Counted from the stretch's first letter, positions 37,273 through 47,679 are shown. The stretch is DNA of 64,000 nt from Tolypothrix sp. FACHB-123 (GCF_014697075.1 NZ_JACJRE010000001.1:186001-250000), one strand, 5' to 3'. Made by a program: numbers and translations. The notes: generated by a model from the letters alone, not told the origin.

Positions 37273-40200
37273 ATGCCAGCTTTCAACTTTAACGAACAAT
37301 TACTCACAGGAAACGATTTTACTGGTCAAAACCTCAATGGTTCGACATTTTTCAAAGCCACTCTCACCAATGTGCTTTTAGTAAATACACAATTGAGAGG
37401 AACAAACTTTGAAGAAGCGAAACTATATAATGTTGATGCCCGTAATGCGATTTTTGCCCCGCAAAATAACTTTGGCCCGGCTAATTTATTTAAAGCGACA
37501 TTAGAAAATGTCAATTTTAGAGGAGCCAATTTTACTGGGGCTAATCTCTCACTGATTGACACCAAATTTATCAACTTGTCCAACGCTAATCTCACTAATG
37601 CCAATCTGCGAGAAGCAAATCTTAGTGGAGAACAATCGGAGCGACCAAACCTGAGAGGTACGAACTTTACCGGAGCCGATTTATATAAAGCGAAGCTCAA
37701 AGCTGCTGATTTGACAGGTGCTAATTTAACAAATGCCAAGTTAGAAGAAACTGATTTTGAAGCAACTTTTTTAGTCAATGTTGATGCAACCGGTGCTGAT
37801 TTCCGATTAGCAAAACTCACAGATTTAACTATAATAAATTCAATATTTGACTTGGCTAATTTCAGTAATGTTGTTCTCAGTGATGCGCCTCTAGAACCAG
37901 GACAAACTGCTAATGCTAGGTTTCGTGGTGCTAATTTAACCAACTTTATTCTCGATGATGCAATTTTAACGGGTTCTGATTTTAGTGCCTATGTAGCTGC
38001 TAATGGCGCTGTCACAGTTACAGATTTGAGTGGGGCTAAATTAATCGCCACCGATTTTACTGGCTCAAATTTCAGTAGCGCCAAGCTGTTGAACGCCGAT
38101 CTATCAAAAAGTAACTTCACAAATGCCAATTTTACCGGGGCTAACATGAGTGGAGTGCTGACAACAGATGCGTTTTTCAATGGAGCAAATTTCACTGAAG
38201 CCAATTTGAGTAACGCTAATTTGTCAAAGGGCGACTTTACAAATGCTACCTTTATCGGAGCCAATCTTACAGGCGCGATCGCGGTGGATGCGATCGGTTT
38301 ATCTCTTGGTGATGGCGGTAACAACACCCTTAACGGTACTAGCGGCGGCGATAACCTATTTGGTAATGGTGGTAACGATACCCTCAACGGTGCTGGCGGT
38401 AATGATTATCTCGATGGCGGCGCTGGTTCTGACAGGATGGTTGGTGGCGCTGGTAATGACACTTATGCAGTTAATGTTACAGGTGATGTTGTCGTTGAAA
38501 ATGCCAATGCAGGTATAGATACTGTCCGTTCTAGCCTTGCTAGTTATACTTTAGGCAACAACGTCGAAAACCTGACTTTAACTGGTACAGCCGTTAGCGG
38601 CACAGGTAATACACTGAATAATATTATTACTGGTAATACTGGTAATAATACCCTCAATGGCTTAGGTGGTAACGATACCCTAATTGGCGGTGCTGGGAAT
38701 GACACCCTTGATGGTGGTGCTGGTGCTGACTCCCTAGTTGGTGGTACAGGTAACGACACATATATAGTTGATAGCGGTGATACGATTACAGAAAACGCCA
38801 ACGAAGGTATAGATACAGTTCAAGCCAGCCAAAACTATACTTTAAGCAATAACTTAGAAAACCTGACCTTGACTGGTACAGCAGTCAGTGGTACGGGTAA
38901 TACAGACAACAATACTATTACAGGTAACGCTAGCAATAACATTCTCAATGGGTTAGGTGGTAACGATACCCTGATTGGTGGTGCTGGTGCTGACACCCTT
39001 GATGGTGGCGCTGGTAATGACTCAATGGTTGGCGGCACTGGTGATGATAGTTACATAGTTGATAGTGCCACAGATGCGATCGCCGAAAACGCCAACGAAG
39101 GTACAGATACAGTTCAATCTAGCTTTAACTACACCTTAAGCAACAACTTAGAAAACCTAATTTTAGTAGGTACAGCCGCCAACGGTACTGGTAATACAAG
39201 CGCCAACACCATTACAGGTAATGAACTCAACAACAACCTTAATGGTGGTGATGGTACTGATACCCTAATTGGTGCGGCTGGGAATGATACCCTTGATGGC
39301 GGTGCTGGTACTGACTCCCTGATTGGCGGCACTGGTGATGATAGTTACATAGTTGATAGTGCTGGGGATACGATTACAGAAAACCCTGGCGAAGGTGTAG
39401 ATACTGTGCAATCTAGCTTTGACTACACCTTAAGCAGCAACTTAGAAAACCTCACCTTGATTGGTACAGCAATTAGCGGTACTGGTAATGCAGATGCCAA
39501 TATCATTACAGGTAACGCTAGCAACAATATCCTTAATGGTGGTGATGGTACTGACACCCTTAATGGTGCTGGTGGTAACGATACCCTTGATGGTGGTGCT
39601 GGTGCTGACTCCCTAGCAGGTGGTGCTGGTGATGATAGTTACATAGTTGGCGCTGGGGATACGATTAGCGAAAACGCCGATGAAGGGGTAGACACTGTAC
39701 AATCTAGCTTTGACTACACCTTAAGCGACAACTTAGAAAACCTAATTTTATTAGGTACAGCTGAAAACGGTACAGGTAATGAACTTGCTAATACCATCAC
39801 AGGTAACGCTAGCAATAACAGCCTTAACGGCGCTGGCGGTAACGATACTGTAATTGGCGCTGGGGGAAATGACACCCTTGATGGTGGTGCTGGGGATGAT
39901 TCCCTGATTGGTGGTGCTGGTGATGATAGATATATAGTAGATGGTGCAGGAGATGCGATCACCGAAAACGCCAACGAAGGTACAGATACCGTTCAATCTA
40001 GCTTTAACTACACCTTAAGCAGTAACTTAGAAAACCTGACCCTAGTTAGTATAGCCGTCATCGGTACTGGTAACGAGCTTGATAACACTATCATAGGCAA
40101 CGAGTTAGATAATACCCTCAACGGCGCTGGTGGTAACGATATCCTCATTGGCGGCACAGGTAATGACATTTATGTAGTCGATAGCGCTGGGGATACAGTT

Positions 40201-41331
40201 ACAGAAAACGCCGATGAAGGTCTAGATACTGTGCAATCTAGCGTTGACTATACTTTAGGCGACAACCTAGAAAACTTGACCCTGATTGATACAGCCTTAA
40301 ACGGTACTGGTAATGAACTTGCCAACATCATTACAGGTAACGTTAGCAGCAATACCCTCATTGGATTAGCTGGAAACGATATCCTTGAGGGATTAGCTGG
40401 TGCTGACATCCTAGACGGCGGTATAGGAGATGACACCTTAATTGGTGGTAACGGCAATGACTTGCTTTCTGGTGATGAAGGCAATGATATCCTGGATGGC
40501 GGTGCTGGAGCCGATATCTTGAATGGTGGTACAGGCGATGACTCCCTGATTGGCGCTGGTGGTGCTGATATCCTGGATGGCGGTGCCGGTAATGACACAG
40601 CTAGTGGTGGTTTGGGTAACGATATATACATAATCGATAGTGCAGGAGATGTCATTACAGAAAACGCCGATGAAGGTACAGATACTGTTCAATCTAGTGT
40701 TGACTACACCTTAGGCGATAACTTAGAAAACCTCACCTTGACTGGTACAGCCGTAGCAGGTACAGGTAATGGACTAGCTAACACCATTATTGGTAATGAA
40801 ACTAACAATAGCCTCAATGGTGGTGCTGGAGCCGATACACTTTTTGGTAACGCTGGTGCTGATACCTTGCTGGGAGCGGGTGGAAATGACTATCTTGATG
40901 GCGGTGACGGCGATGATAACCTTAACGGTGGAGCAGGTAATGATACCCTGATCGGTGCGGCTGGTAATGATATCCTCATAGGCGCTGATGCCAATGATGT
41001 TTTAGTCGGCGGTACAGAAAATGACACCATCACCGGTGGTTTAGGTAGCGATACCATTCGCTATGCCTTTGGCGACGGACAAGACCGAGTTAATGGATTT
41101 GTTACAGGAACAGGGGGAGATTTCCTTTCCTTCAGTGGTATTGCTGCTATTGATGTATTTACCAATACTACTAATGGCAACACAGTATTTCGAGTTGGCG
41201 ATGGAATTATAGGTAACGCCGGGTTCAACCAGGGTACTTTGTTGCTGACTTTGGTTGGTACTCCCTTTAGTCAAGTAGATATCGCCACCAACATTGTTGA
41301 CTCAGCCGGAACAACCTTCTTATTCTCCTAG
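37273..41331 (+). CDS. Giant pentapeptide-repeat plus RTX protein
   Basis: A 1352-residue protein. Residues about 1-345 are pentapeptide repeats (A(N/D)Lxx, as in [20 protein letters not shown] and [20 protein letters not shown]), which fold into a square beta-helix. Residues about 350-1290 are RTX nonapeptide blocks alternating eight times with a longer module of type [38 protein letters not shown]. The C-terminal 60 residues have no repeats and end [12 protein letters not shown], suiting a type I secretion signal. There is no N-terminal signal and no catalytic domain, so a structural extracellular or surface role is likely. It shares its N-terminal architecture with the protein at 41857. 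A weak start context; ATG 37273 aligns with the paralogue's start. Confidence 0.9.
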   Translation: MPAFNFNEQLLTGNDFTGQNLNGSTFFKATLTNVLLVNTQLRGTNFEEAKLYNVDARNAIFAPQNNFGPANLFKATLENVNFRGANFTGANLSLIDTKFINLSNANLTNANLREANLSGEQSERPNLRGTNFTGADLYKAKLKAADLTGANLTNAKLEETDFEATFLVNVDATGADFRLAKLTDLTIINSIFDLANFSNVVLSDAPLEPGQTANARFRGANLTNFILDDAILTGSDFSAYVAANGAVTVTDLSGAKLIATDFTGSNFSSAKLLNADLSKSNFTNANFTGANMSGVLTTDAFFNGANFTEANLSNANLSKGDFTNATFIGANLTGAIAVDAIGLSLGDGGNNTLNGTSGGDNLFGNGGNDTLNGAGGNDYLDGGAGSDRMVGGAGNDTYAVNVTGDVVVENANAGIDTVRSSLASYTLGNNVENLTLTGTAVSGTGNTLNNIITGNTGNNTLNGLGGNDTLIGGAGNDTLDGGAGADSLVGGTGNDTYIVDSGDTITENANEGIDTVQASQNYTLSNNLENLTLTGTAVSGTGNTDNNTITGNASNNILNGLGGNDTLIGGAGADTLDGGAGNDSMVGGTGDDSYIVDSATDAIAENANEGTDTVQSSFNYTLSNNLENLILVGTAANGTGNTSANTITGNELNNNLNGGDGTDTLIGAAGNDTLDGGAGTDSLIGGTGDDSYIVDSAGDTITENPGEGVDTVQSSFDYTLSSNLENLTLIGTAISGTGNADANIITGNASNNILNGGDGTDTLNGAGGNDTLDGGAGADSLAGGAGDDSYIVGAGDTISENADEGVDTVQSSFDYTLSDNLENLILLGTAENGTGNELANTITGNASNNSLNGAGGNDTVIGAGGNDTLDGGAGDDSLIGGAGDDRYIVDGAGDAITENANEGTDTVQSSFNYTLSSNLENLTLVSIAVIGTGNELDNTIIGNELDNTLNGAGGNDILIGGTGNDIYVVDSAGDTVTENADEGLDTVQSSVDYTLGDNLENLTLIDTALNGTGNELANIITGNVSSNTLIGLAGNDILEGLAGADILDGGIGDDTLIGGNGNDLLSGDEGNDILDGGAGADILNGGTGDDSLIGAGGADILDGGAGNDTASGGLGNDIYIIDSAGDVITENADEGTDTVQSSVDYTLGDNLENLTLTGTAVAGTGNGLANTIIGNETNNSLNGGAGADTLFGNAGADTLLGAGGNDYLDGGDGDDNLNGGAGNDTLIGAAGNDILIGADANDVLVGGTENDTITGGLGSDTIRYAFGDGQDRVNGFVTGTGGDFLSFSGIAAIDVFTNTTNGNTVFRVGDGIIGNAGFNQGTLLLTLVGTPFSQVDIATNIVDSAGTTFLFS

Positions 41332-41407
41332 ATTCCTCAGAGATACAAACTCAGAGATACCAAGTAACAGCGTGCATCTTACCAACATTCAGCAAACAAG
41401 GGAAATT

Positions 41408-41587
41408 ATGGAAAAAGTGAGTTTTAACGATCTGACTCTAAATATTGGTGGTGTTGCTACAGCTAGTAGCCGGATTGAAGTTACTGGAACTGGCGAAGTG
41501 CTAGCGGTTGTCGCTGGGATTACTGCTGGACAATTAACAGGAGCAAATTTTATTAGCGGTTTTATAGAAGCTCCTGAGCCTATTTAA
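41408..41587 (+). CDS. 59-residue peptide between the two pentapeptide-RTX genes
   Basis: Read from ATG 41408, preceded by AAGGGAA at good spacing, it encodes MEKVSFNDLTLNIGG followed by VATASSRIEVTGTGEVLAV and a Gly/Ala-rich hydrophobic tail VAGITAGQLTGANFISG. It has no Cys. The acidic start, a Gly-Gly at residues 14-15 and a small hydrophobic C-terminal part superficially recall double-glycine leader peptides, but the only exporter here has a degenerate peptidase domain. I do not recognise the family. Its location, 77 bp after one RTX gene and 270 bp before the next, suggests it belongs to the same export system. The open frame extends upstream to 41294, overlapping the RTX gene, but the 41408 start is better. 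Confidence 0.6.
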   Translation: MEKVSFNDLTLNIGGVATASSRIEVTGTGEVLAVVAGITAGQLTGANFISGFIEAPEPI

Positions 41588-41639
41588 ACAATTTGCTGCT
41601 GTTCGCAATTACCTTTTGCGTAGACATGAAGCGGCTTGT

Positions 41640-41826
41640 CGCTAGACATCGCTTCTACAGCGAACACAAAACAAGCAATAGGGGATGAGGGGAGGATGAG
41701 GGAGTGTGGGGAGTGTGGGGAGTGTGGGGAGTGTTCTTACCCATGCCCAATGACGCCAGTTGCTACAACGCGGGAAACCCGCGCAACGCACTGGCTCCCC
41801 AATGCCCCATGCCCAATGCCCAATGA
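41640..41826. repeat. Repeat-rich spacer with GGGGAGTGT tandem and CATGCCC/AATGCCC heptamers
   Basis: Four copies of GGGGAGTGT lie at 41709-41740 and heptamers of AATGCCC/CATGCCC at 41742-41753 and 41798-41826. An inverted piece GCGGGAAACCCGC lies between. A frame crosses it but is composed of the repeat and is not called. Confidence 0.75.
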
Positions 41827-41856
41827 CAACTAATAACTTTTCTGAGGGTGCATACC

Positions 41857-43476
41857 ATGACAGCTCAAAACTTTAACAATCAAGTTCTGGTGGGAAATAA
41901 TTTTAACGGACAAAATCTGAATGGTTCGACGTTTGTCGCCGCTAGCCTCACGGATGTCCAATTGGTTGGTACCCTACTCAGAGGCACTGACTTCTCACTA
42001 GCAACTCTGATTAATGTTAATGCCTCAAATGCCATCTTTGCTCCGAATACTAACTTTCCCGCACCAGCAGATTTTTCGCAAGCAACATTGCAGAATGTCA
42101 ATCTCAGTGGGGCAAACTTGAGACGGGCAAATCTGACATTAGTCAACACATCAGGTATTAACCTTTCAAATGCCAACCTGACTGATGCCATTCTCCGGGA
42201 AGCCAATCTGAGTGGTGAACAATCTGAGCGTCCCAATTTTACTGGTGCTAACTTAACCCGCGCTGACTTGTCTTTGGCGAATCTCAAAGCTGCTGACTTT
42301 ACAGGTGCGAATCTCACAGATGCTAACCTCCAAGGGGCTATTCTGGAAGCGACTCTCCTAGTCAATGTCAATGCTACAGGTGCAGATTTCCGGTTGACAA
42401 ATTTCACGGATGTGACTCTGCAAAACGCTATTTTTGACCGGGCTAATTTCAGTGGTGTCTCTTTAAGTGATGCTCCCCTTCAACCAGGTCAAACTGCTAA
42501 TTTGAGCTTTCGTGGTGCAGATTTAAGTGGTGCGCTGATAGATGATGCCATTTTGACAAATTCAGATTTTAGTGCTTCTGGTAGTACAGTTACTAACCTG
42601 ACTGGAACCAGATTTGATACTACCGATATCAGTGGATCTAACTTCACCGCCGCTAATGCTGAAGGTGTTTTTATTAACGGATCTGCGGTTGGTGCTAATT
42701 TTACCGATGCTAACCTAGTTAACGCTGACTTTACGACAGCTAACTTGACAAATGCCAACTTCACTGGCGCTAACCTGACTGGGATAAGGACAACCGATGC
42801 GATCGCTATTGGTGCAAATTTCACAAATGCCATTTTGACTAACGCCGATCTGTCAAAAACCAATTTTACTGATGCCATTTTCATTGGCGCTGACCTCACT
42901 GGTGCGATCGCTGTTGATAGTATTGGTCTGACTCTAGGAACTGCTGGTAACGATAATATTACTGGCACAAGTGCTAAAGATAACATCTTTGGCTTTGATG
43001 GCAATGACACCCTCGCTGGTGCTGGTGGTAATGATTATCTTGATGGCGGTGAAGGTGCTGATAACCTCAATGGTGGCGATGGTAATGATTACCTCGTTGG
43101 TGCTAATGGTAATGATGTCTTAACTGGGGCTGGTGGTGCTGATACTTTAGTTGGTGGTGCTGGTGCTGATAACCTCAATGGTGGTGCTGGTGTCGATCGC
43201 CTCACTGGTGGTGCTGGTGCTGATACCCTCAATGGTGGTGCTGGTAACGATACCTATATTTTTGCATCAGGCTTTGGAAGCGATCGCATTACCGCTTTCA
43301 CCAATGGTGGTGACAAAATTGACCTCACAGCATTTGCAACCAGCTTTGGCTCTTTGACGGTAACTCAAAATGGGGTAAATACGCTGATTTCTGGGGCGGT
43401 ATTTGGCAGTGGTAATAATATCATCTTGGCAAACTTCACCGCCACTAATGTAGATGCGAGCGACTTTATCTTTTAA
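41857..43476 (+). CDS. Pentapeptide-repeat plus RTX protein, paralogue of the giant protein
   Basis: A 539-residue protein starting at ATG 41857 (MTAQNFNNQVLVGNNF), which aligns with the first residues of the 1352-residue protein; GTG 41848 is less likely. Residues about 1-355 are pentapeptide repeats, including a segment ([19 protein letters not shown]) shared with the paralogue. Residues about 360-460 are RTX nonapeptides ([20 protein letters not shown]). The last 50 residues follow a common RTX C-terminal pattern: ITAFTNGGDKIDLTAFATSF and ending VDASDFIF, the probable secretion signal. A role in a protein coat or adhesion is inferred. It differs from the giant protein by lacking the eight long interspersed modules. 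Confidence 0.9.
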   Translation: MTAQNFNNQVLVGNNFNGQNLNGSTFVAASLTDVQLVGTLLRGTDFSLATLINVNASNAIFAPNTNFPAPADFSQATLQNVNLSGANLRRANLTLVNTSGINLSNANLTDAILREANLSGEQSERPNFTGANLTRADLSLANLKAADFTGANLTDANLQGAILEATLLVNVNATGADFRLTNFTDVTLQNAIFDRANFSGVSLSDAPLQPGQTANLSFRGADLSGALIDDAILTNSDFSASGSTVTNLTGTRFDTTDISGSNFTAANAEGVFINGSAVGANFTDANLVNADFTTANLTNANFTGANLTGIRTTDAIAIGANFTNAILTNADLSKTNFTDAIFIGADLTGAIAVDSIGLTLGTAGNDNITGTSAKDNIFGFDGNDTLAGAGGNDYLDGGEGADNLNGGDGNDYLVGANGNDVLTGAGGADTLVGGAGADNLNGGAGVDRLTGGAGADTLNGGAGNDTYIFASGFGSDRITAFTNGGDKIDLTAFATSFGSLTVTQNGVNTLISGAVFGSGNNIILANFTATNVDASDFIF

Positions 43477-43516
43477 TTTTCTGTGATTTTGTGTGAATCA
43501 TAGCTAGCAAAACTTT

Positions 43517-43547
43517 AGATCCCCAACTTTTTTTAAGCTGGGGATCT
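43517..43547 (+). terminator. Hairpin after the second pentapeptide-RTX gene
   Basis: AGATCCCCAAC / GCTGGGGATCT stem with one mismatch and a T-rich loop, 40 bp past the stop codon. Confidence 0.6.
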
Positions 43548-43625
43548 ATAAATTATCTGTAAACCTTTATGATTAATTTGTTGGACTAAAACTAATATAA
43601 TTAATGACAAAATATTGAAATAACC

Positions 43626-44492
43626 ATGCGGATTCTGTTTACTATAGCCCACTTTTTTAATCCTCATGGTCAGGGTAAGCACGCCTCCCAAAGGAAAGAC
43701 CCCCGACCGCGATTGATCGCATTAACTCAAAGTCTTGCAGCTTTACATCAGCTATTTGGCAAGTCTCAAAGCATCATCGATATTGGACAGCGAGTAGCTT
43801 TACCAGCAAATCAACCCCAAGCTGACGATTTAGATATTGTAATTTGTACTACCCAAGGTCATCATCTCCTAAATCACCTATCTTTGCCAGATCACTTTTA
43901 TCAAGAGAATTCTACTCAAGTAGAACCAATGCTGTTAGGATTTGAATGTCAAGCAATATTGCGTGATTCACTTGGTAAATATGATTATTACTGTTTTTTA
44001 GAGGATGATTTAATCCTGCACGATCCTTGGTTTTTTATTAAATTAAACTGGTTTAACCAGCAAACAAATAATCTCAATCTCCTCCAACCGAATCGCTACG
44101 AAGTTGCCACTCATAATTTAACCTGCAAAGCTTATATTGATGGGGACTTATTACCTAGAATAACTGCAAATTTTCAAAATATCAATGAAAATCCCCAAAT
44201 TCAGGGGACAATTATGGGTATGCCTATTAAATTTCGTCGTACTCTCAATCCCCATTCTGGCTGCTATTTTTTGAATGCTCATCAAATGGCTCATTGGGCT
44301 AATCAATCTGATTTTCTTGACCGCGATACCAGTTTTATTAGCCCTTTAGAAAGTGCTGCGACTTTGGGAATTATGAAGACATTTCGCGTTTATAAATCTG
44401 TCCCAGACCAAGCAAGTTTTTTAGAAATACAACACTTTGGTACTCGGTTTCTCAGCCTGATTGGTAAAGAAGTAAGTTTAGCAGCTATTTAA
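43626..44492 (+). CDS. Putative GT-A-like glycosyltransferase (function uncertain)
   Basis: A 288-residue cytoplasmic-type protein beginning MRILFTIAHFFNPHGQGKHA. A central KYDYYCFLEDDLILHDPWFF (about residues 119-138) looks like the metal-binding acidic motif of GT-A glycosyltransferases, preceded by an N-terminal alpha/beta pattern (LDIVICTTQGHHLLNHL). Other parts, such as FRRTLNPHSGCYFLNAHQMA and FISPLESAATLGIMKTFRVY, are compatible with an acceptor-binding half. I cannot place it in a named family. Its position between the RTX genes and the exporter makes it a second candidate glycosylation gene in the island. It has no membrane segment. Confidence 0.6.
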   Translation: MRILFTIAHFFNPHGQGKHASQRKDPRPRLIALTQSLAALHQLFGKSQSIIDIGQRVALPANQPQADDLDIVICTTQGHHLLNHLSLPDHFYQENSTQVEPMLLGFECQAILRDSLGKYDYYCFLEDDLILHDPWFFIKLNWFNQQTNNLNLLQPNRYEVATHNLTCKAYIDGDLLPRITANFQNINENPQIQGTIMGMPIKFRRTLNPHSGCYFLNAHQMAHWANQSDFLDRDTSFISPLESAATLGIMKTFRVYKSVPDQASFLEIQHFGTRFLSLIGKEVSLAAI

Positions 44493-44645
44493 ATTATGAT
44501 TTGCAAATGAATTAATTCTCAACAAATCTAATCGGCAGAGATAATCGATTTTATTTCTACAAAAAAATGAAACCAAATTAATTTCAGCCCCCGGATTTAT
44601 CTGTGGGGTTATTAATTTTTAATTTTAAATTCGGAGCAAAACAAG

Positions 44646-47615
44646 GTGACATATACTCAAAGCAGTTTTCAAGATTTTCTCGCAGCAATGGAGGGTTTTA
44701 ATCAGTTACCTAGTGAAGTACTGGTTAATTTAGCATCAAAACTCAAACCACAATTGTATTCACTAGGACACAAAATTATTGACCAACAAAGCATACCCCA
44801 AAAATTGTCTATTATTTATCAAGGAACAGTTCGTCTATTAGCGTATGAACCTAAAACACAAATGCCAATTCCCTTAAAGTTACTGCAACCAGGAGAAATT
44901 CTGGGTGAGATTAGTTTACTGCGAGAAGTGGCTTGTGAGTTAGCGATCGCATCTACTGAAGTCAAATGCTTAACATTAGATGCTAATGATTATTTATCCT
45001 TGCTGGCTAATTACCCAGAGTTTGCCCAATTACGCCAATACCAAAGTAATTTGGCGGAATTGTATCATATTTTGACTACACAGTCAGATTTAGCAAATGT
45101 AGACGATATTAATTTCAAACAGCTGGCGCAGCAAGTTTTAGCTAATGCCAAAGTAACATATCTTCCTCCGGGAACCACAGCAGTTAATCAACTTAGTAGT
45201 GACAGGATTTGGTTTGTTAGTGGTGGGGGAACTGTCAAGAACTTTGATTGTGGTTCTCCTCTGGAATTTTACCGTCCAGCATACACCATTGAAGTTGAGG
45301 GAACAAATCCAGCGCGGTTGCTGGGGGTGCGCAAGTCAGATTTATTAGCAAATAATCCTCATGCAGATATTACCAACAAAGTAGAAATTCCTTATGCACC
45401 TATCGAGGAATTAGCACAACCACAACGCCCTACTGTCAAGACTGAAGAGAAAAGTACAAACAGGAAGTATCCCTATTTTAAAGGGAAAGGGCAGTTAAAT
45501 TCCGCGATCGCCTGTTTTCAAATGCTCTGTCAATATCTGCACATGCCGTTTCGGCGCGAGGTTATTAACCGTATCTTAACCGAGCAGATGCAACGCCAGG
45601 ATATAATCCCCTTTCAGGTTTGTGCAGCTTTGGCGGAATTAATTGGACTCAAAGCAAAATTAGGAGATATGCCTTGTGAGCAAATTACCCGCATTCCTAC
45701 CCCGGCGATGATTCACTATGGCGATAGTTATGGGGTAATCTATGAAGTAAGCGATCGCCTCATAGTAATTGCTGTACCATCCAAAGGTATACTCAGACTC
45801 AAACCAGCTGAACTGCTTTCGCAATTAGCACTAGAAGATAGCGATACTAAGATCCGCGTATTGTTACTTTCCCCCACTAAAACCACACCTAAACAACGCT
45901 TTGGTTTGCAGTGGTTTCTACCTTATATTTCCCGCTATCGTTCTGTATTGTTAGAAGTATTTATTGCTTCCTTATTTGTGCAGTTAGCAGCCCTAGCTAA
46001 CCCCTTAATTATTCAAATCATTATTGACCAAATCGTTAGTAATAGTAGTTTTAATACTTTACATATTTTAGGTGCATTTTTATTAGTCGCTGCCCTATTT
46101 GAAGCGATAGTATCTACATTGCGTACATATTTATTTGTAGATACTACTAACCGCATTGATCTGGGGTTAGGGGCACAAATTATTGACCATTTACTACGGC
46201 TACCCTTACCGTATTTTGAACGCCGACCTGTGGGAGAATTAGCCACCCGCATCAACGAATTAGAAAATATTCGCTCTTTCCTTACAGGGACGGCTTTAAC
46301 TGTGGGGTTAGATTCTCTATTTTCGGTGATTTATATCATCGTTATGGCGATTTATAGCTGGAAACTTACCTTAGTAGGTTTATCTACTATTCCTATATTT
46401 ATTATTATTACTACCCTGGCTGCTCCCACTATTAGAAAACAGTTAAGAGAAAAAGCCGAACGTAACGCCATAGCTCAATCTTATTTGGTTGAGGTGATGT
46501 CAGGGATGCAAACTGTCAAAGCCCAAAATATTGAATTACAAGCGCGCTTTTCTTGGCAAGAACGTTATGGACGTTATATCGCTTCAGGCTTCAAAAAAGT
46601 AGTTACTTCGACTTTGGCGAGTTCTACCAGTCATTTTCTCAATCAACTAAGTAGCTTGTTAATTTTATGGTATGGCTCTTACTTAGTATTGCAAGGAGAA
46701 TTAACTTTAGGTGAATTAATTGCCTTTAGAATTCTCTCTAATTATGTCACAAGTCCCATATTACGCCTCACCCAACTTTGGCAAAATTTCCAAGAAACTG
46801 CTTTATCATTGGAACGGCTCAGCGATATTGTTGATACACCCCAAGAAGCTGAAAAAGACCATGAAAAAATGGCCTTACCACCCATCACAGGTGCAGTTAA
46901 ATATGAGAATGTCTTCTTTCGATTTAATTCAGGGAGAGCATTACAACTTTGCAATGTGAGTGTAGATTTAGCTCCCGGACAATTTATTGGTATCGTCGGT
47001 CAAAGTGGTTCGGGAAAAAGTACGATGATGAAATTACTGCTGAGATTGTACGAGCCAGAATCCGGCAGAATTTTAATAGATGGTTATGATATAGCGAAAG
47101 TAGAATTATATTCCTTGCGCGGACAAATTGGTGTGGTACCTCAAGATACCTTGTTATTTGACGGTACAGTGCAAGAAAATATTGCTTTAACACATCCCGA
47201 AGCCACCACCGAGGAAATTATTACAGCCGCGAAAATAGCCGCCGCCCACGAATTTATTATGAACCTGCCTAACGGTTATAATACAAAAGTAGGCGAACGC
47301 GGTTCAGCGCTTTCTGGGGGACAAAGACAAAGAATTGCGATCGCGCGTTCAGTTTTAGAAAAACCCAAATTACTCGTTTTAGACGAAGCTACTAGCGCTT
47401 TAGATTACTTAACAGAACGTCAAGTTTGTTTAAATTTAGCCCAAGCATTTCAGGGAAGCACCGTATTTTGCATTACTCACCGCCTCAACACTATCTCTCA
47501 TGCAGATATGATAATTGTCATGGATAGCGGTAAAGTGATAGAAAAAGGAAAACATCAAGAATTAATGGCTTTAAAAGGCTATTACTATAACCTCTACAAT
47601 CAACAAGAATTATAG
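44646..47615 (+). CDS. Type I ABC exporter with cyclic-nucleotide-binding and degenerate C39-like domains
   Basis: A 989-residue protein from GTG 44646. Domains in order: cyclic-nucleotide-binding-like region (about 20-140; PLKLLQPGEILGEISLLREV), a second linker domain, a C39-peptidase-like domain (about 275-400), six transmembrane helices (about 425-700) and an NBD (about 755-989; Walker A VGQSGSGKSTMMKLLLR, signature ALSGGQRQRIAIARS, Walker B LLVLDEATSALD, H-loop ITHRLNT). In the C39 region the catalytic DCGxAC reads NSAIAC and the catalytic-His position reads DSYGVIYEV, so proteolysis is unlikely; HlyB-type exporters use such C39-like domains to bind RTX substrates. It is the obvious candidate exporter of the upstream RTX proteins. 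No HlyD adaptor gene is next to it. Confidence 0.92.
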   Translation: MTYTQSSFQDFLAAMEGFNQLPSEVLVNLASKLKPQLYSLGHKIIDQQSIPQKLSIIYQGTVRLLAYEPKTQMPIPLKLLQPGEILGEISLLREVACELAIASTEVKCLTLDANDYLSLLANYPEFAQLRQYQSNLAELYHILTTQSDLANVDDINFKQLAQQVLANAKVTYLPPGTTAVNQLSSDRIWFVSGGGTVKNFDCGSPLEFYRPAYTIEVEGTNPARLLGVRKSDLLANNPHADITNKVEIPYAPIEELAQPQRPTVKTEEKSTNRKYPYFKGKGQLNSAIACFQMLCQYLHMPFRREVINRILTEQMQRQDIIPFQVCAALAELIGLKAKLGDMPCEQITRIPTPAMIHYGDSYGVIYEVSDRLIVIAVPSKGILRLKPAELLSQLALEDSDTKIRVLLLSPTKTTPKQRFGLQWFLPYISRYRSVLLEVFIASLFVQLAALANPLIIQIIIDQIVSNSSFNTLHILGAFLLVAALFEAIVSTLRTYLFVDTTNRIDLGLGAQIIDHLLRLPLPYFERRPVGELATRINELENIRSFLTGTALTVGLDSLFSVIYIIVMAIYSWKLTLVGLSTIPIFIIITTLAAPTIRKQLREKAERNAIAQSYLVEVMSGMQTVKAQNIELQARFSWQERYGRYIASGFKKVVTSTLASSTSHFLNQLSSLLILWYGSYLVLQGELTLGELIAFRILSNYVTSPILRLTQLWQNFQETALSLERLSDIVDTPQEAEKDHEKMALPPITGAVKYENVFFRFNSGRALQLCNVSVDLAPGQFIGIVGQSGSGKSTMMKLLLRLYEPESGRILIDGYDIAKVELYSLRGQIGVVPQDTLLFDGTVQENIALTHPEATTEEIITAAKIAAAHEFIMNLPNGYNTKVGERGSALSGGQRQRIAIARSVLEKPKLLVLDEATSALDYLTERQVCLNLAQAFQGSTVFCITHRLNTISHADMIIVMDSGKVIEKGKHQELMALKGYYYNLYNQQEL

Positions 47616-47679
47616 TTTTTATCAGCCATCTTCTATAGTGTAAGGGAACTTCAAAAAATAAATTATTCCGTTCAAGTCG

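Noticed and set aside
41408-41587. Calling the 59-residue peptide a double-glycine bacteriocin precursor
   Set aside because: The exporter's C39-like domain lacks catalytic residues and the leader consensus around Gly-Gly is weak, so only a general peptide call is justified.
37326-43010. Antisense frames within the pentapeptide-RTX genes
   Set aside because: Same repeat artefact: the AN/AD codons give Leu/Ala/Pro-rich shadows. No Shine-Dalgarno sites.
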